Part shown: positions 43,943 through 55,036 of the stretch, piece after piece | Numbering within the stretch: position 1 is the first letter of the stretch | Layout of the letters: each line of letters begins with the position of its first letter | From: Desulfatibacillum alkenivorans DSM 16219 | Lineage (GTDB): Bacteria; Desulfobacterota; Desulfobacteria; Desulfobacterales; Desulfatibacillaceae | NCBI RefSeq assembly: GCF_900142135.1 | Contig: NZ_FQZU01000004.1 | Location: 186,001-250,000, forward strand | Length of the DNA stretch: 64,000 nt | Direction of reading: 5' to 3' | Program-made: the position numbers and the translations under genes | Notes under the pieces: model-generated | What the model was told of the DNA's origin: nothing | Database searches by the model: none | The model's input: only the letters and a program-made list of their open reading frames with translations

Positions 43943-45756
43943 TCCGCGGGCATGGCCGGCGCTCCGGTTTCCGGGTTCCAACCCTGTTCAGCATAATATT
44001 CCCGAATCATCACCCCCACTTCCCCGGGCGTAATAGGCTTTCCGGTCAGGTAGTTGCAAAAAGGCGGCTCTTCAAACCATTTGGCCGGCGGCTCTTCATC
44101 CTTCCTCCCAAAGCCTTCTCGCATGTTGATGATTTTCAGCAAGGCCCAGGCGGCGTCGGCCCTGTCGCCGAGGTCGCTTCCCTGAGCGGGAATGCCCGTA
44201 ACCGCCTGGTACAAGTCCGAACACAAATCATAGTTGTAAAAACGGTTGATCTGAGCCCGGGCGCATACGCCCAGCGAGCCCAGGATGGTAAACCACCGGT
44301 GCGAGTATTTGAGCAAACGGCCTATGTTCAGGTCCGTGGGGGCGCCCTCTCTCCATCCGGGCAAAATGCGGTCCAGGGCGTCGTCCGGGACGCCCATGCG
44401 CTTGAGGTGCTTGGGAAAAACCTCCAGGGGGCGTTGGGCGAAATAGGTGGGCGAGCCCCCCGACCCCACATGAGGCCCCCGCGGGTCCAGGATCTGCCCC
44501 AACTCCATGGTGCCGAAAAGGTTCCAGGGCAGGGGCGCCTTGGGTCCGGCGTAAGGCATCATGCCTTTGACCTTGTACGGCAAGTAAGGGGCCGCCTCCG
44601 GTCCGCAGCGCTCCAGGATTGCGTCCAGGCCTCGGGCTATCAAATCCCCCAAGCCTTGGCGATAAGCCGTCTTTTCCGCCCAGATTTTCATGGACTCAAA
44701 CTTGGTCAGGTCAATGGGCGGGGTCGCCTCATCCGAGGATATGATTCCCGCGACGGCCAAATCTCCGGCAAAGCCGACGGCGGCGAAAAACTCGAACATG
44801 TCCATGGCAAAGCCGTCCAGCATGGTCATGAGGGTGACGGCTTCTTTGTGATCCTTCATGCCGAAGATGGTGGGAACGTATAGGTTCATGGCCGAACTGC
44901 TGGTTGCAATCAGGCCGGAGACGCGGATAATGTCTTTATCGCCGATGGGGCAGGATACGCATGCCATGCGGCGGACTTTCGCCTCGGAGTATTCCTCCTT
45001 GGAAATGATAGGCAGGGATTTCATCAGCCCCAGATCCTGCCATTCCTTGAGATAGGGATAGTTTCGTATATTTTCAAAAAGGTCTTTGGTGAGTTTTTTA
45101 TAGGCCTTTCTGTCCGCTACGGTAATGCCGTTCATCCCTCGGGCTATGACCGCCTTCAGGTTTTTGGCGCCCATGACCGCGCCGAAGCCTCCCCGTCCCA
45201 TGGTGGACAGGCGATCCACAAAAGCCATGGCGTAAGCCGCCTGGTTCTCCCCGGCCTGTCCGATCCCAAGCACTCCGGCGGGCCGGCCGTGCTTTTCCCA
45301 CAGGGCGCGGCAGGCGTCTTCCACCCCCATTCCCCATAAAGACCCGGCGTCGCGAATGACCGGCGCGTCCCCTGTAATGTCAAGATACACGGGCCGGTCC
45401 GATTTGCCGGTGATCACCAGAAAGTCAAAGCCTGCGTATTTCATGAACGCGCCGAAGTTAACGCCCCCGGCCCCGCACCAGCCCACCGAACGGCTTTGGG
45501 GAAGCCTTGTCATGCCGTACACCCGGGAGGAGGCGGGAACACTGGTTCCCACCAGAGGTCCGGCGCCAATGATGACGGGGTTTTCCGGCGCGAGCGGCTC
45601 GGTGCCTGGAGTGATATTCTCGTAAGCCAGCCGAATGCAGCCGCCCAGTCCGCCTATATACTGCTCGCACAAATCCCGGGATAAAGGCCGGGATTCCAGT
45701 TCGCCGGCGCTTAAATCCACGTAAAGCACATTGCCTGCAAAACCGTTCCAATCCAT
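43939..45756 (-). CDS. Aldehyde:ferredoxin oxidoreductase (tungsten AOR family)
   Basis: 605 residues from ATG 45756 (AGGAGGGG upstream; frame open further). N-terminal GNVLYVDLSAGELESRPLSRD and the pterin region (GGVNFGAFMKYAGFDFLVIT, MGRGGFGAVMGAKNLKAVIA) are as in AOR. The Fe-S motif near residue 290 reads ACVSCPIGDKD: the first two Cys are present, but the usual third Cys (CxxCxxxC) is Asp. The last Cys is in GSLGVCARAQ. It would oxidise aldehydes to acids with ferredoxin. Its own ferredoxin is encoded 14 bases upstream on the same strand. Confidence 0.9.
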   Translation of the reverse strand: MDWNGFAGNVLYVDLSAGELESRPLSRDLCEQYIGGLGGCIRLAYENITPGTEPLAPENPVIIGAGPLVGTSVPASSRVYGMTRLPQSRSVGWCGAGGVNFGAFMKYAGFDFLVITGKSDRPVYLDITGDAPVIRDAGSLWGMGVEDACRALWEKHGRPAGVLGIGQAGENQAAYAMAFVDRLSTMGRGGFGAVMGAKNLKAVIARGMNGITVADRKAYKKLTKDLFENIRNYPYLKEWQDLGLMKSLPIISKEEYSEAKVRRMACVSCPIGDKDIIRVSGLIATSSSAMNLYVPTIFGMKDHKEAVTLMTMLDGFAMDMFEFFAAVGFAGDLAVAGIISSDEATPPIDLTKFESMKIWAEKTAYRQGLGDLIARGLDAILERCGPEAAPYLPYKVKGMMPYAGPKAPLPWNLFGTMELGQILDPRGPHVGSGGSPTYFAQRPLEVFPKHLKRMGVPDDALDRILPGWREGAPTDLNIGRLLKYSHRWFTILGSLGVCARAQINRFYNYDLCSDLYQAVTGIPAQGSDLGDRADAAWALLKIINMREGFGRKDEEPPAKWFEEPPFCNYLTGKPITPGEVGVMIREYYAEQGWNPETGAPAMPAD

Positions 45757-45770
45757 GACGCCCCTCCTGA

Positions 45771-46004
45771 TCAAGACTCTCTGGGCGTCTTGGACAACGC
45801 CCCGTAAAAGCACTGGTCCACGCACACGCCGCATTCCGTGCATTCCTCCGTAAAGGAAATCTCAGCCTCTTCGCCTTTGACAATCACCCGGATTCGCGCC
45901 AGCAACGGATTGAAAGCCCGGTGGTATAACTCGGAACAGGCCAGGCCGCATTTCATGCACCCGGTGCAGGAAGCAGCATCAATGGAAATGAGGAATTTGC
46001 CCAT
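45771..46004 (-). CDS. 2x[4Fe-4S] ferredoxin-like protein
   Basis: 77 residues. Two Cys clusters: CTGCMKCGLAC (residues 13-23) and CTECGVCVDQC (55-65), the pattern of an HybA/DMSO-reductase-type electron-transfer subunit. It starts ahead of the AOR gene, so it is its likely electron acceptor. Confidence 0.9.
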   Translation of the reverse strand: MGKFLISIDAASCTGCMKCGLACSELYHRAFNPLLARIRVIVKGEEAEISFTEECTECGVCVDQCFYGALSKTPRES

Positions 46005-46265
46005 AAAGCCCCCTTGTGGATGGATAGGTAGGATGGATGAGTCTTCCGGTTGGATACGATTCAGGATATCACCCGGGCCGGAAAGCCGTCAAGCAACCCC
46101 AAACCCGGCGGTTTTTCCTTGACAATGATAAAGAAGGAGAGACGGCATCCATAAAAATGTTGAAATCTCCCTTCAATATTACTATCCTGCTTTTTCTTCG
46201 GGTGGAAAAGCAAAATCCTCATAATCTCAATTTTGTCAGCTCTTTTTTTTCGGGGGGGAATCTGT

Positions 46266-47708
46266 ATGGACAAACTGCTTACTTTATCCGGGACAAAAAT
46301 TGCGGCCATGATCCGCGAGGGAAAAATAACGTCCCGAAAAGCCGTGGAAACGCATATTGAACACGCCAAGAAAATCAATCCATGGATCAACGCCATTGTG
46401 GCGGACCGCTACGGCCAGGCCCTGGACGAGGCGGATGCAGCCGACGCATTTTTAAAGGAAAACGGGCCGGAAAAATGCCCGCCCTTTCATGGAGTTCCCT
46501 GTTCCATCAAGGAATGCTTTTCGCTAACCGGTATGCCCCATACCTCCGGGCTTGTGGCCCGCAAAGGCATTATCGAGAAAGAGGACGCCACGGCCGCGGC
46601 CAGGATGCGCCAGGCCGGGCTCATCCCCATGGGCGTTACCAACATTTCCGAGCTGTGCATGTGGATGGAGTCCCACAACAACGTGTACGGAACCACCAAC
46701 AATTGCTACGACCTGGGCCGCATCGTGGGCGGCAGTTCAGGCGGGGAAGGCTGCATCGTGTCTTCGGGCGCTTCGCCTTTAGGCCTGGGATCGGATGTGG
46801 GCGGATCCATCCGCATGCCTGCGTTTTTCAACGGGGTCTTCGGGCACAAGCCCACGGGCGGCGCGGTTCCCAACACAGGCCAGATTCCCCTGGCCCATGG
46901 CAGGGTGGCCTTTTACTGCACCACCGGGCCTCTTTGCCGCAAGGCTGAAGACCTTATGCCTCTGCTGAAAATCATGGCCGGTCCGGACGGCGAAGATCCT
47001 GCATGCACGGCCATGGATTTAGGCGATCCCGCCTCCGTGGATTTTTCCAAACTCAAAATCCTGAGCGTGCCGGAAAACGGCGCCGTGCGGGTGCATCATG
47101 AACTGGTGGCCGCCCAGAAAAAAGCCGCGGACGCCCTTGAAAAATTGGGCGCTTCGGTCAAGCATCGCACGGTGAACAAGCTCAAATGGTCTTTCGCCAT
47201 CTGGTCCAGTATGCTGAATCATCATCAGACCCAAGAATTCGGCGAACAGTTGGGACAGGGCAAGCGCATTCCCGTTTTCTGGGAGCTGTTCAAATGGGCT
47301 TTGAGGGCGTCGGACCATACTTTGCCCGCCCTGGCGCTGGCTTTAGGGGAGCGAATTCCCATGCCTGCGGAAAGATTTATCAAGATGGGCCGGGAATTGA
47401 GACAGGAATTGATCGAGTTGATCGGCCCGGACGGCGTTATGCTCTATCCCTCTTACAGCAAACCCGCCCCGCGCCACCTGGAGCCGCTGATGCTGCTGGA
47501 CAATTTCGTGTATACGGCCATCATCAACGTGATGGGATTTCCGTCCACGCAGGTTCCGTTGGGGTTGAGCAAAAAAGGCCTGCCCGTGGGCGTGCAGGTT
47601 GTGGGAACGCCGGGAAACGACCACAAAACCATTGCGGTCGCCATGGAACTGGAAAAAAGCCTGGGCGGCTGGGTCGTTCCCAAGCTGGCGGAAAAAGTGA
47701 ATCCTTAA
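46266..47708 (+). CDS. Amidase signature family hydrolase
   Basis: 480 residues from ATG 46266 (GGGGGGAATCTGT upstream). The Ser-Ser-Lys triad can be placed: Lys in HGVPCSIKECFSLTGMPHTS, the Ser-Gly-rich loop VGGSSGGEG and Ser in GLGSDVGGSIRMPAFFNG. Family members cleave amides (fatty acid amide hydrolase-like or GatA-like). It is not GatA, since there is no gatB/C neighbour and length and C-terminus differ. The substrate is unknown. Confidence 0.9.
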   Translation: MDKLLTLSGTKIAAMIREGKITSRKAVETHIEHAKKINPWINAIVADRYGQALDEADAADAFLKENGPEKCPPFHGVPCSIKECFSLTGMPHTSGLVARKGIIEKEDATAAARMRQAGLIPMGVTNISELCMWMESHNNVYGTTNNCYDLGRIVGGSSGGEGCIVSSGASPLGLGSDVGGSIRMPAFFNGVFGHKPTGGAVPNTGQIPLAHGRVAFYCTTGPLCRKAEDLMPLLKIMAGPDGEDPACTAMDLGDPASVDFSKLKILSVPENGAVRVHHELVAAQKKAADALEKLGASVKHRTVNKLKWSFAIWSSMLNHHQTQEFGEQLGQGKRIPVFWELFKWALRASDHTLPALALALGERIPMPAERFIKMGRELRQELIELIGPDGVMLYPSYSKPAPRHLEPLMLLDNFVYTAIINVMGFPSTQVPLGLSKKGLPVGVQVVGTPGNDHKTIAVAMELEKSLGGWVVPKLAEKVNP

Positions 47709-47714
47709 GCCAGG

Positions 47715-48704
47715 CTATTGATTTTTGCCGTCCTGTCCGATGGTTTTTTTGAATACCTCAAAAGCGTTGTGAACGCCCTGCATCTCCTCGGAGACGGGAT
47801 CCTGCGGCATGAGATGAGGCGCCGGCTCGTAAGCCCGCCTCATGCGCGAAACGTCAAAGGACTCGGGCGGGAAGGACGGGTTCATGGCGTAATTCACCAT
47901 GGTTCGCTGGCTGACGATTTGCCCGTTGGACACAAAGGTGATGCGTCCGGGATACCTGTGGCGGATTTTCTTGCCGTCCTGCACCAGCAGCCCCTGCCAG
48001 TCGCTGTATTGCACTTCCAGGCTGTCCTGATTTCCGCCGGACGCCGCGCGGGTGACGATAAACCGAATGGGCAGAAAGGTGTTCTTCTCCACCCAAAGCT
48101 GGGGGACGGTTTCGTCCGGGAATTGGGCGCCGATGACAAACGCGGCCTTGCCCTGCCAGTATCCCAGGGAGCACACGTCCGTTCTCACTCCGGCCAGGCT
48201 CAGCCTTTCCTGAAGCAGCAGGGCGTTCCGGTACAGCAAGGGCTCCTTGAACAGGTCGTACTGATCTTCAAATTCGGAGATCAGATGATTGTTTTCCACT
48301 TTGGCCGCCCCGGCCGGAGACACCGCTAAAATCCCCAGGCCAGTGGGATACTTGATTTCCTCCCGGAATTTGTCCGGAAACTGGTACGAAACCGAGCCTT
48401 CCAAGGTCAAAGGCGCCAGAGGGGCCGGTTCTGCAGATTCTTCTCCAACAGCTTCGCCTTCCCGGCTCTCCATGCCTGACGAAGCCGCATCATTTTCAGG
48501 TTGAACGGCCTGCTCCGGTTGAATTTCCGGCGGCGGATACACGACGACCTGTTCGGCCACGGAAAGCCCTTTGGCCGGGCCCTGGGCTTTGACCATGAGT
48601 TCCAAAACCTGTTCGGCGGGCAGGACGTAAGCCTGGGCGGAGAAGGCGGTCAGGGAGAAAAAGGCCAGGGTGCAAATCAACGTGCGTCCGGAAAAAATCT
48701 TCAT
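47715..48704 (-). CDS. Exported protein, possibly LolA-like fold
   Basis: 329 residues. The signal peptide (MKIFSGRTLICTLAFFSLTA, cleavage at AQA-Y) is followed by a low-complexity Glu/Gln/Pro/Ala stretch (65-105) and a beta-rich domain (SVSYQFPDKFREEIKYPTGL; RFIVTRAASGGNQDSLEVQY). This is loosely like LolA/MucB-type outer-membrane lipoprotein carriers. I do not recognise the exact family. It lies upstream of eno on no shared strand order: eno is read from the same strand but has its own terminator between. Confidence 0.6.
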   Translation of the reverse strand: MKIFSGRTLICTLAFFSLTAFSAQAYVLPAEQVLELMVKAQGPAKGLSVAEQVVVYPPPEIQPEQAVQPENDAASSGMESREGEAVGEESAEPAPLAPLTLEGSVSYQFPDKFREEIKYPTGLGILAVSPAGAAKVENNHLISEFEDQYDLFKEPLLYRNALLLQERLSLAGVRTDVCSLGYWQGKAAFVIGAQFPDETVPQLWVEKNTFLPIRFIVTRAASGGNQDSLEVQYSDWQGLLVQDGKKIRHRYPGRITFVSNGQIVSQRTMVNYAMNPSFPPESFDVSRMRRAYEPAPHLMPQDPVSEEMQGVHNAFEVFKKTIGQDGKNQ

Positions 48705-48733
48705 GCAGTCCTCAATATTACGGCTTCTTGCGG

Positions 48734-48766
48734 GAAAACAACGGGGGAGGCGGTCCGCCTCCCCCG
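48734..48766 (-). terminator. Rho-independent terminator of eno
   Basis: Near-perfect palindrome CGGGGGAGGC...GCCTCCCCCG (48742-48766) just beyond the eno stop; on the minus strand it is followed by TTGTTTTCC. Confidence 0.8.
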
Positions 48767-48776
48767 CAGGTAACGA

Positions 48777-50075
<1,299 letters not shown>

Positions 50076-50227
50076 TCATGAGGTTTTTTAGGGCGCGTCA
50101 AGCCAGCGCCGAGGTTAAATCTTCTTTGGCTGTTAAACGGTCAATTATTGACAAAAATTTTAATTGGATGCTACCTAATCCTTGGATAAGATGTCAAGAA
50201 TCGCCTGACCGGATAGAGGAAAAAAAC

Positions 50228-50641
50228 ATGGACCGCAACTCGCCCTATTACAAAGCGCATCTGGTAGTAGCCGCTGCACGCATCGCTGACCATAAGTTCG
50301 GAGTTCCTCCCACGGTTTCCCAGATCAGCGAAGTCACGGGGTACTCCGCCGAGGAAGTCCAGAATATATGCAATAATCTTGGTAGGATGGGAGTGCTGAA
50401 AAATGTGCTCGCCGGCGACGTGGAGCGGATTTACATCAAGGACCCCGCTCCGTTGGAAGATTTGCCAAAGGCTGCCCAGGGCAATGACATGGAAGCCGAA
50501 GTGGAAAAATTCGCCAAAAAGCAGGCCGAGCGCATGGCCAATATTTCAGTCCAGGCTAAAGACGAGAAGCAGCGAAAAAAGGATCTTTTCGCAGCACTGG
50601 AAAAAGAGCTCAAAGGCAAGGTGGGAGAATCCAAGTCTTGA
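50228..50641 (+). CDS. Winged-helix-like small protein
   Basis: 137 residues from ATG 50228 (AGAGGAAAA upstream). The N-terminal 75 residues look like a winged-helix domain (KFGVPPTVSQISEVTGYSAE, then NNLGRMGVLKNV). The C-terminal half is a long charged helix (EVEKFAKKQAERMANISVQA) ending Lys rich. It may bind DNA or be a structural protein. The PNPOx-like gene follows 29 bases later. Confidence 0.75.
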   Translation: MDRNSPYYKAHLVVAAARIADHKFGVPPTVSQISEVTGYSAEEVQNICNNLGRMGVLKNVLAGDVERIYIKDPAPLEDLPKAAQGNDMEAEVEKFAKKQAERMANISVQAKDEKQRKKDLFAALEKELKGKVGESKS

Positions 50642-50670
50642 GCAAACGGAATAAGAGTTAATCGCCCATC

Positions 50671-51102
50671 ATGGAAAAAATATTCGATCTACTCGCCAGG
50701 GAGACTATGTGCGTCCTGGCCACCGACGCCGGCGGCAAGCCCCATTGCTCCCTCATGGCCTATATGCTGGACCGCCAGGGAAACGCCCTGATTATGGTTA
50801 CGGGCAAGAATTCCGCCAAGCATAAAAACATGCAGGCCAATCCCAAGGTCAGCGTGATGGTGGACACCCGGGCCAGTTTTGACAAGGATCAAGACGAAAA
50901 CATCCAGGCCCTGACCATCGCCGGAACCTACGGCCCCCAGGATCCCAGGGACCTCATGGAATTGACGCGGGCCTTTTTGATTATCCATCCCCGCCTCAAG
51001 CCCCTTTTGGATCAGGAGGATACGGAATTCTTCCGGGTGCACATCAATTCCATCCTGCTTCTTGACGGCCCCGTGGAGTCCACCTTCATCGAGTTGGATT
51101 AA
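50671..51102 (+). CDS. Pyridoxamine 5'-phosphate oxidase-like flavin-binding protein
   Basis: 143 residues of the PNPOx-like split-barrel family: METMCVLATDAGGKPHCSLM-like start, VTGKNSAKHKNMQANPKVSV and a C-terminal barrel strand. It probably binds FMN or F420-like cofactors; the substrate is unknown. Probably in an operon with the winged-helix protein. Confidence 0.82.
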   Translation: MEKIFDLLARETMCVLATDAGGKPHCSLMAYMLDRQGNALIMVTGKNSAKHKNMQANPKVSVMVDTRASFDKDQDENIQALTIAGTYGPQDPRDLMELTRAFLIIHPRLKPLLDQEDTEFFRVHINSILLLDGPVESTFIELD

Positions 51103-51162
51103 GGCCTGACCCACAAAAAAAGCGGCCGTTCGTCCAGGTCCGTCGATCAGGGCGCAATAATC

Positions 51163-51193
51163 TGCATTGTAGCTGCGCCCCCCTGTGGGCGCC
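51163..51193 (+). repeat. 31-base direct repeat, copy 1
   Basis: Core TGTAGCTGCGCCCCCCTGTG inside TGCATTG...GGCGCC; identical to 51588-51618, 425 bases downstream. Confidence 0.85.
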
Positions 51194-51516
51194 GATGGGC
51201 CGTGCGGAGCATTTCCAAAGTAGGGCAAGCCCTATAGCTACACGCCAAATTTAACCCCATTGGCTTCATAAGCAATGTAGGGCGCAGGGCTTGCCCCGCT
51301 GGGAAGGCGCCCCATGTATTTGGGGTGGCCCAGGCAATGCTGTTTATTGCCTGGGTTCGCAGAACACAAGGCGCGGCCGGAAAAGATAGTAGGAATCTGG
51401 GATGCCCGGCGGGCGTATGGGGTTGGTTGAATTCCCGCTTTTTATTTGGTTTTGGGTAGAGCGTTCGGCCGCAGTAAAATTTTAATTTTCTCATAGAACT
51501 TTAGTCGCCCCTTTTG

Positions 51517-51560
51517 CGCTAACGCGCCCTGGCAAGGCGCTGCCTTTGCCTGGGCCACCC
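51517..51560 (-). repeat. Degenerate repeat related to those flanking tetR-icmF
   Basis: CGCGCCCTGGCAAG and TTTGCCTGGGCCACCC are shared with the reverse complement of 60630-60671, with small indels. Confidence 0.65.
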
Positions 51561-51587
51561 GTGCCAGACAGCCGAGGCGTGACAATT

Positions 51588-51618
51588 TGCATTGTAGCTG
51601 CGCCCCCCTGTGGGCGCC
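51588..51618 (+). repeat. 31-base direct repeat, copy 2
   Basis: Identical to 51163-51193. A shortened relative (CCACAGGGGGGCG, inverted) lies at about 56394-56406. Confidence 0.85.
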
Positions 51619-51825
51619 TATGGAGGCGCCCACAGGCGCGTCTAAAGTAGGGAAAGCCCTACCCCTACAAATCGAATTCAACCTTTCCCTATTTCCTGCA
51701 CAATTTCGTTCCAATTGGATTAATCCGCCTTATCCCCTAAATATTCCCTTGATTTAATTCCCATGTTTTGCCAATTATGATCGTTTACCGGGTTTTGCCC
51801 GGAAATCGCTTTATCGGAGCTTAAA

Positions 51826-53085
51826 ATGATCAAATTAATTCGCGGATTCAGGGACATACTCCCCGGCCAGGTGGAATTGTGGCAGGATATTGAATCCAAG
51901 GCCCGCGTCCTTTTGGAAAATTTCGGGTTCAGGGAAATCCGCTTGCCCATTATGGAAAGCACGGAGCTGTTCGCCCGGGGCATCGGCGCGGATACGGACA
52001 TCGTGGAAAAGGAAATGTACACCTTTCCCGACTCCAAGGGCCGGGGCCAGACCCTGCGGCCCGAGGCCACGGCTTCTGTGGTGCGTTCGTACATCGAGCA
52101 CGGCTACGCCGGGTCCGACCCGGTCCAGAAGTTTTACACCATCGGCCCCATGTTCCGCCACGAACGTCCGCAAAAAGGCAGGTACAGGCAGTTTTATCAG
52201 ATCAACGCGGAAATGTTCGGCGTGGCCTCGCCTTTGGCGGACGTCCAGATCATGTACCTGCTGCACCTGTTCTTTACGGGCCTGGACGTGCCGGACGTGG
52301 TCACCCACGTGAACTCCCTGGGATGCCCCGAATGCCGGCCCAAGTTCCGCGAGGCCCTCATCTCTTTCGTGTCCGACAAGATGGACCGCCTGTGCTCCGA
52401 TTGCCAGCGCAGGGCTGAGGCAAACCCGCTGCGGGTTATTGACTGCAAGGTTCCCGGTTGCAAGGAAGCGGTGCAGGGCGCGCCTTCCATCCAGGATCAT
52501 TTGTGCCCGGACTGCAAGGAGCATTTCCAGGCGGTCATCGAGGGCCTGGACGATCTGAACGTGCCTTACGAAATCGACCCCCGGCTGGTGCGCGGGCTGG
52601 ATTATTACACCCGCACCACCTTTGAGGTGCAAACCACCCTCTTGGGCGCGCAAAACGCTGTGGCAGGCGGCGGCCGGTACGACGGCCTGGTGAAAGTTTT
52701 GGGCGGCAAGGAAACCCCGGCAATCGGCTTCGCCGTGGGATTCGACCGTTTGGCTGCCTTGCTGGGCGCCGAGGAAAAGGATTTCACCGTTCCGCCCGCC
52801 TTGTTCATCGCTGCTTTGGGGGAGGACGCCCGCAAAATAGCCTTTGGATGGCTGTGTGACTTCAACGCCAGGGGCCTGCGCGCGGAAATGGATTACGAAG
52901 GCAAAAGCCTGAAAAGCCAGATGAAGCAGGCCAACCGCTTTAATGCGGGGCGCGTTTTGATATTGGGCGAAAACGAACTGCAAAACGGCATGGCTGTGTT
53001 GCGGAACATGAATACCAAAGAGCAGGAGGAGGTTGCCTTGGACGGCCTGACGGACCGGGTCGCCGCCTTGATAAATCAGGGATAA
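51826..53085 (+). CDS. hisS: Histidyl-tRNA synthetase
   Basis: 419 residues, full-length class II synthetase. Motif 2 is in MFRHERPQKGRYRQFYQINAE-like sequence, the His-A loop LVRGLDYYTRTTFEV and motif 3 AIGFAVGFDRLAAL. A zinc-like Cys-rich insertion (CPECRPKF, CSDCQ, CKVPGCKE, CPDCKEHF) occurs in the middle (about residues 167-230). It charges tRNA-His. It is followed by aspS after 62 bases, a common gene pair. Confidence 0.98.
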   Translation: MIKLIRGFRDILPGQVELWQDIESKARVLLENFGFREIRLPIMESTELFARGIGADTDIVEKEMYTFPDSKGRGQTLRPEATASVVRSYIEHGYAGSDPVQKFYTIGPMFRHERPQKGRYRQFYQINAEMFGVASPLADVQIMYLLHLFFTGLDVPDVVTHVNSLGCPECRPKFREALISFVSDKMDRLCSDCQRRAEANPLRVIDCKVPGCKEAVQGAPSIQDHLCPDCKEHFQAVIEGLDDLNVPYEIDPRLVRGLDYYTRTTFEVQTTLLGAQNAVAGGGRYDGLVKVLGGKETPAIGFAVGFDRLAALLGAEEKDFTVPPALFIAALGEDARKIAFGWLCDFNARGLRAEMDYEGKSLKSQMKQANRFNAGRVLILGENELQNGMAVLRNMNTKEQEEVALDGLTDRVAALINQG

Positions 53086-53147
53086 ACGGCATTGGAAAGC
53101 AACTAAAAACCTGTTCATTTTAAATAGTTTATAAAAAAGGGCAAACA

Positions 53148-54941
53148 ATGGCAGACTTACTGGGAAGCATGAGACGGACTCACAACTGCGGAGTCCTTCG
53201 TAAAGAGGATACAGGCAAGACCGTAACGCTTATGGGCTGGGCCCAGCGTTGGCGCGATCACGGCGGCGTTATTTTTATCGATCTGCGCGACCGGTATGGA
53301 GTCACCCAGGTGGTGTTCAACCCCGAGCATAACGCGGACGTGCACAAGTTGGCCGATACCATCCGCAGCGAATGGGTCATCGCCGTGCAGGGCGAAGTTC
53401 TGGAACGCCCGGACGGCATGGTCAACCCCAAGATGGAAACCGGCGAGATTGAAGTCATGGTTTCCGAACTGAAGATCCTCAACAAGTCCAAGACCCCTCC
53501 GTTCATGGTCGAGGACAACGTGGAAGTCTCGGAAAACCTGCGCCTGGAATACAGGTACCTGGACCTGCGCAGGCCCCGGATCGCCAAGAACATCATGCTC
53601 CGCCATCAGGTGGGGGCGTGCGTCCGCGCGTTCCTGAACGAAAACGAGTTCCTGGACATCGAAACCCCGGTTCTGACCAAAAGCACGCCCGAAGGCGCCC
53701 GTGATTATCTGGTGCCCAGCCGCGTGAACACCGGCCTGTTTTATGCGCTGCCCCAAAGCCCTCAGCTTTTCAAGCAGCTTTTGATGGTGGCCGGCTACGA
53801 CCGGTATTACCAGATCGTCCGCTGCTTCCGCGACGAGGACCTCCGCGCCGACCGGCAGCCCGAGTTCACCCAGATCGACCTTGAAATGTCCTTTGTGGGC
53901 GAGGAAGACGTCATGGGCATGGCCGAACAGATGATCGCCAAGGTGTTCAAGGAGGTCATGGGCAAGGAAGTCAAAACGCCCTTCGACCGCCTGACCTACA
54001 AGGACGCCATGGACCGCTACGGCCTGGACAAGCCGGACCTGCGCTTCGGCCTGGAGTTGAAAGAGGTTTCCTCCATTGTGGAAGGCTCCGACTTCAAGGT
54101 TTTCGCCTCAGTGGTGAAAAAAGGCGGCATGGTCAAGGCCATGAACGCTAAAGGTTGCGCCCATTTTTCCCGAAAAGTCATAGATGATCTGACCGCCTTT
54201 GTGGCCGTGTACGGCGCCAAAGGCCTGGCCTGGATCAAGGTGAAGGAGGACGGCTCGTGGCAGTCGCCCATCGCCAAGTTCTTCACGGACGACGAAAAGG
54301 CCGCCATGGCAGATGCCCTGGACATGGCGCCCGGCGACCTTATCTTCTTTGTGGCGGATAATATCAAGGTCACCAACGACGCTTTGGGACACCTGAGAAA
54401 CCGGGTGGCCAAGGAGCTTGGCCTGATCGACGAAAACGAATTCCGCTTTGTGTGGGTGACAGAGTTCCCCCTGGTGGAATACGACGAGACGGAAAAAAGG
54501 TATGTGGCCCTGCACCACCCTTTCACCGCGCCCATGGAGGAAGACCTGGACCTGTTGGAATCCGATCCCGGCGCAGTACGCTCCCGGGCTTACGATATGG
54601 TCCTGAACGGAACCGAGCTTGGCGGCGGCAGCATCCGTATCCATCAGCCGGAAATGCAGGAAAAGGTGTTTAACATGTTGGGCCTGGGCCAGGAGGAAGC
54701 CGAGGAGAAATTCGGATTCCTGCTGAAAGCCCTGGCTTTCGGCGCGCCTCCCCACGGAGGACTGGCCTTTGGGTTCGACCGCTTGATCATGCTTTTGAGC
54801 GGCGAAAACTCCATCAGGGACATCATTCCCTTTCCCAAGACCCAAAAGGCCGCATGCCTGCTTACGGACGCCCCCTCCGAGGTGGCTTTCGAGCAGTTGG
54901 CCGAACTGGCGCTCAGAATTAAAAAGGATCCTGCAAGCTGA
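53148..54941 (+). CDS. aspS: Aspartyl-tRNA synthetase
   Basis: 597 residues, bacterial-type class II enzyme. An N-terminal OB fold ([20 protein letters not shown]) binds the anticodon; motif 2 [20 protein letters not shown]; a GAD insertion in the middle ([20 protein letters not shown]); motif 3 [19 protein letters not shown]. The ATG follows a weak GGG-rich site. Cytoplasmic; paired with hisS. Confidence 0.98.
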   Translation: MADLLGSMRRTHNCGVLRKEDTGKTVTLMGWAQRWRDHGGVIFIDLRDRYGVTQVVFNPEHNADVHKLADTIRSEWVIAVQGEVLERPDGMVNPKMETGEIEVMVSELKILNKSKTPPFMVEDNVEVSENLRLEYRYLDLRRPRIAKNIMLRHQVGACVRAFLNENEFLDIETPVLTKSTPEGARDYLVPSRVNTGLFYALPQSPQLFKQLLMVAGYDRYYQIVRCFRDEDLRADRQPEFTQIDLEMSFVGEEDVMGMAEQMIAKVFKEVMGKEVKTPFDRLTYKDAMDRYGLDKPDLRFGLELKEVSSIVEGSDFKVFASVVKKGGMVKAMNAKGCAHFSRKVIDDLTAFVAVYGAKGLAWIKVKEDGSWQSPIAKFFTDDEKAAMADALDMAPGDLIFFVADNIKVTNDALGHLRNRVAKELGLIDENEFRFVWVTEFPLVEYDETEKRYVALHHPFTAPMEEDLDLLESDPGAVRSRAYDMVLNGTELGGGSIRIHQPEMQEKVFNMLGLGQEEAEEKFGFLLKALAFGAPPHGGLAFGFDRLIMLLSGENSIRDIIPFPKTQKAACLLTDAPSEVAFEQLAELALRIKKDPAS

Positions 54942-55036
54942 GGCGTCCGCAACAGGCAGTGAAGCGTCTCTTGTAAAAACGACCAAGCCGTCTGGAATTC
55001 GCCCGCTCAGAATAAAAAGCGGGAAACGAGGTTGTC

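Larger units (their letters stand above)
51103..51825. other. 723-base intergenic region with degenerate repeats
   Basis: No gene is seen before hisS. It contains two exact 31-base copies (51163-51193 and 51588-51618), GGGCAAGCCCTA-type motifs near 51220 and 51654, and a 44-base piece (51517-51560) that resembles the reverse complement of repeats at 56148-56182 and 60630-60671. Confidence 0.6.

Noticed and set aside
46233-46265. Upstream start of the amidase at 46233
   Set aside because: The ATG at 46266 has a G-rich ribosome site and matches the family N-terminus.
51163-51618. Repeats as attachment sites of an integrated element
   Set aside because: Only 425 bases apart, with no integrase or tRNA adjacent and no element between them.
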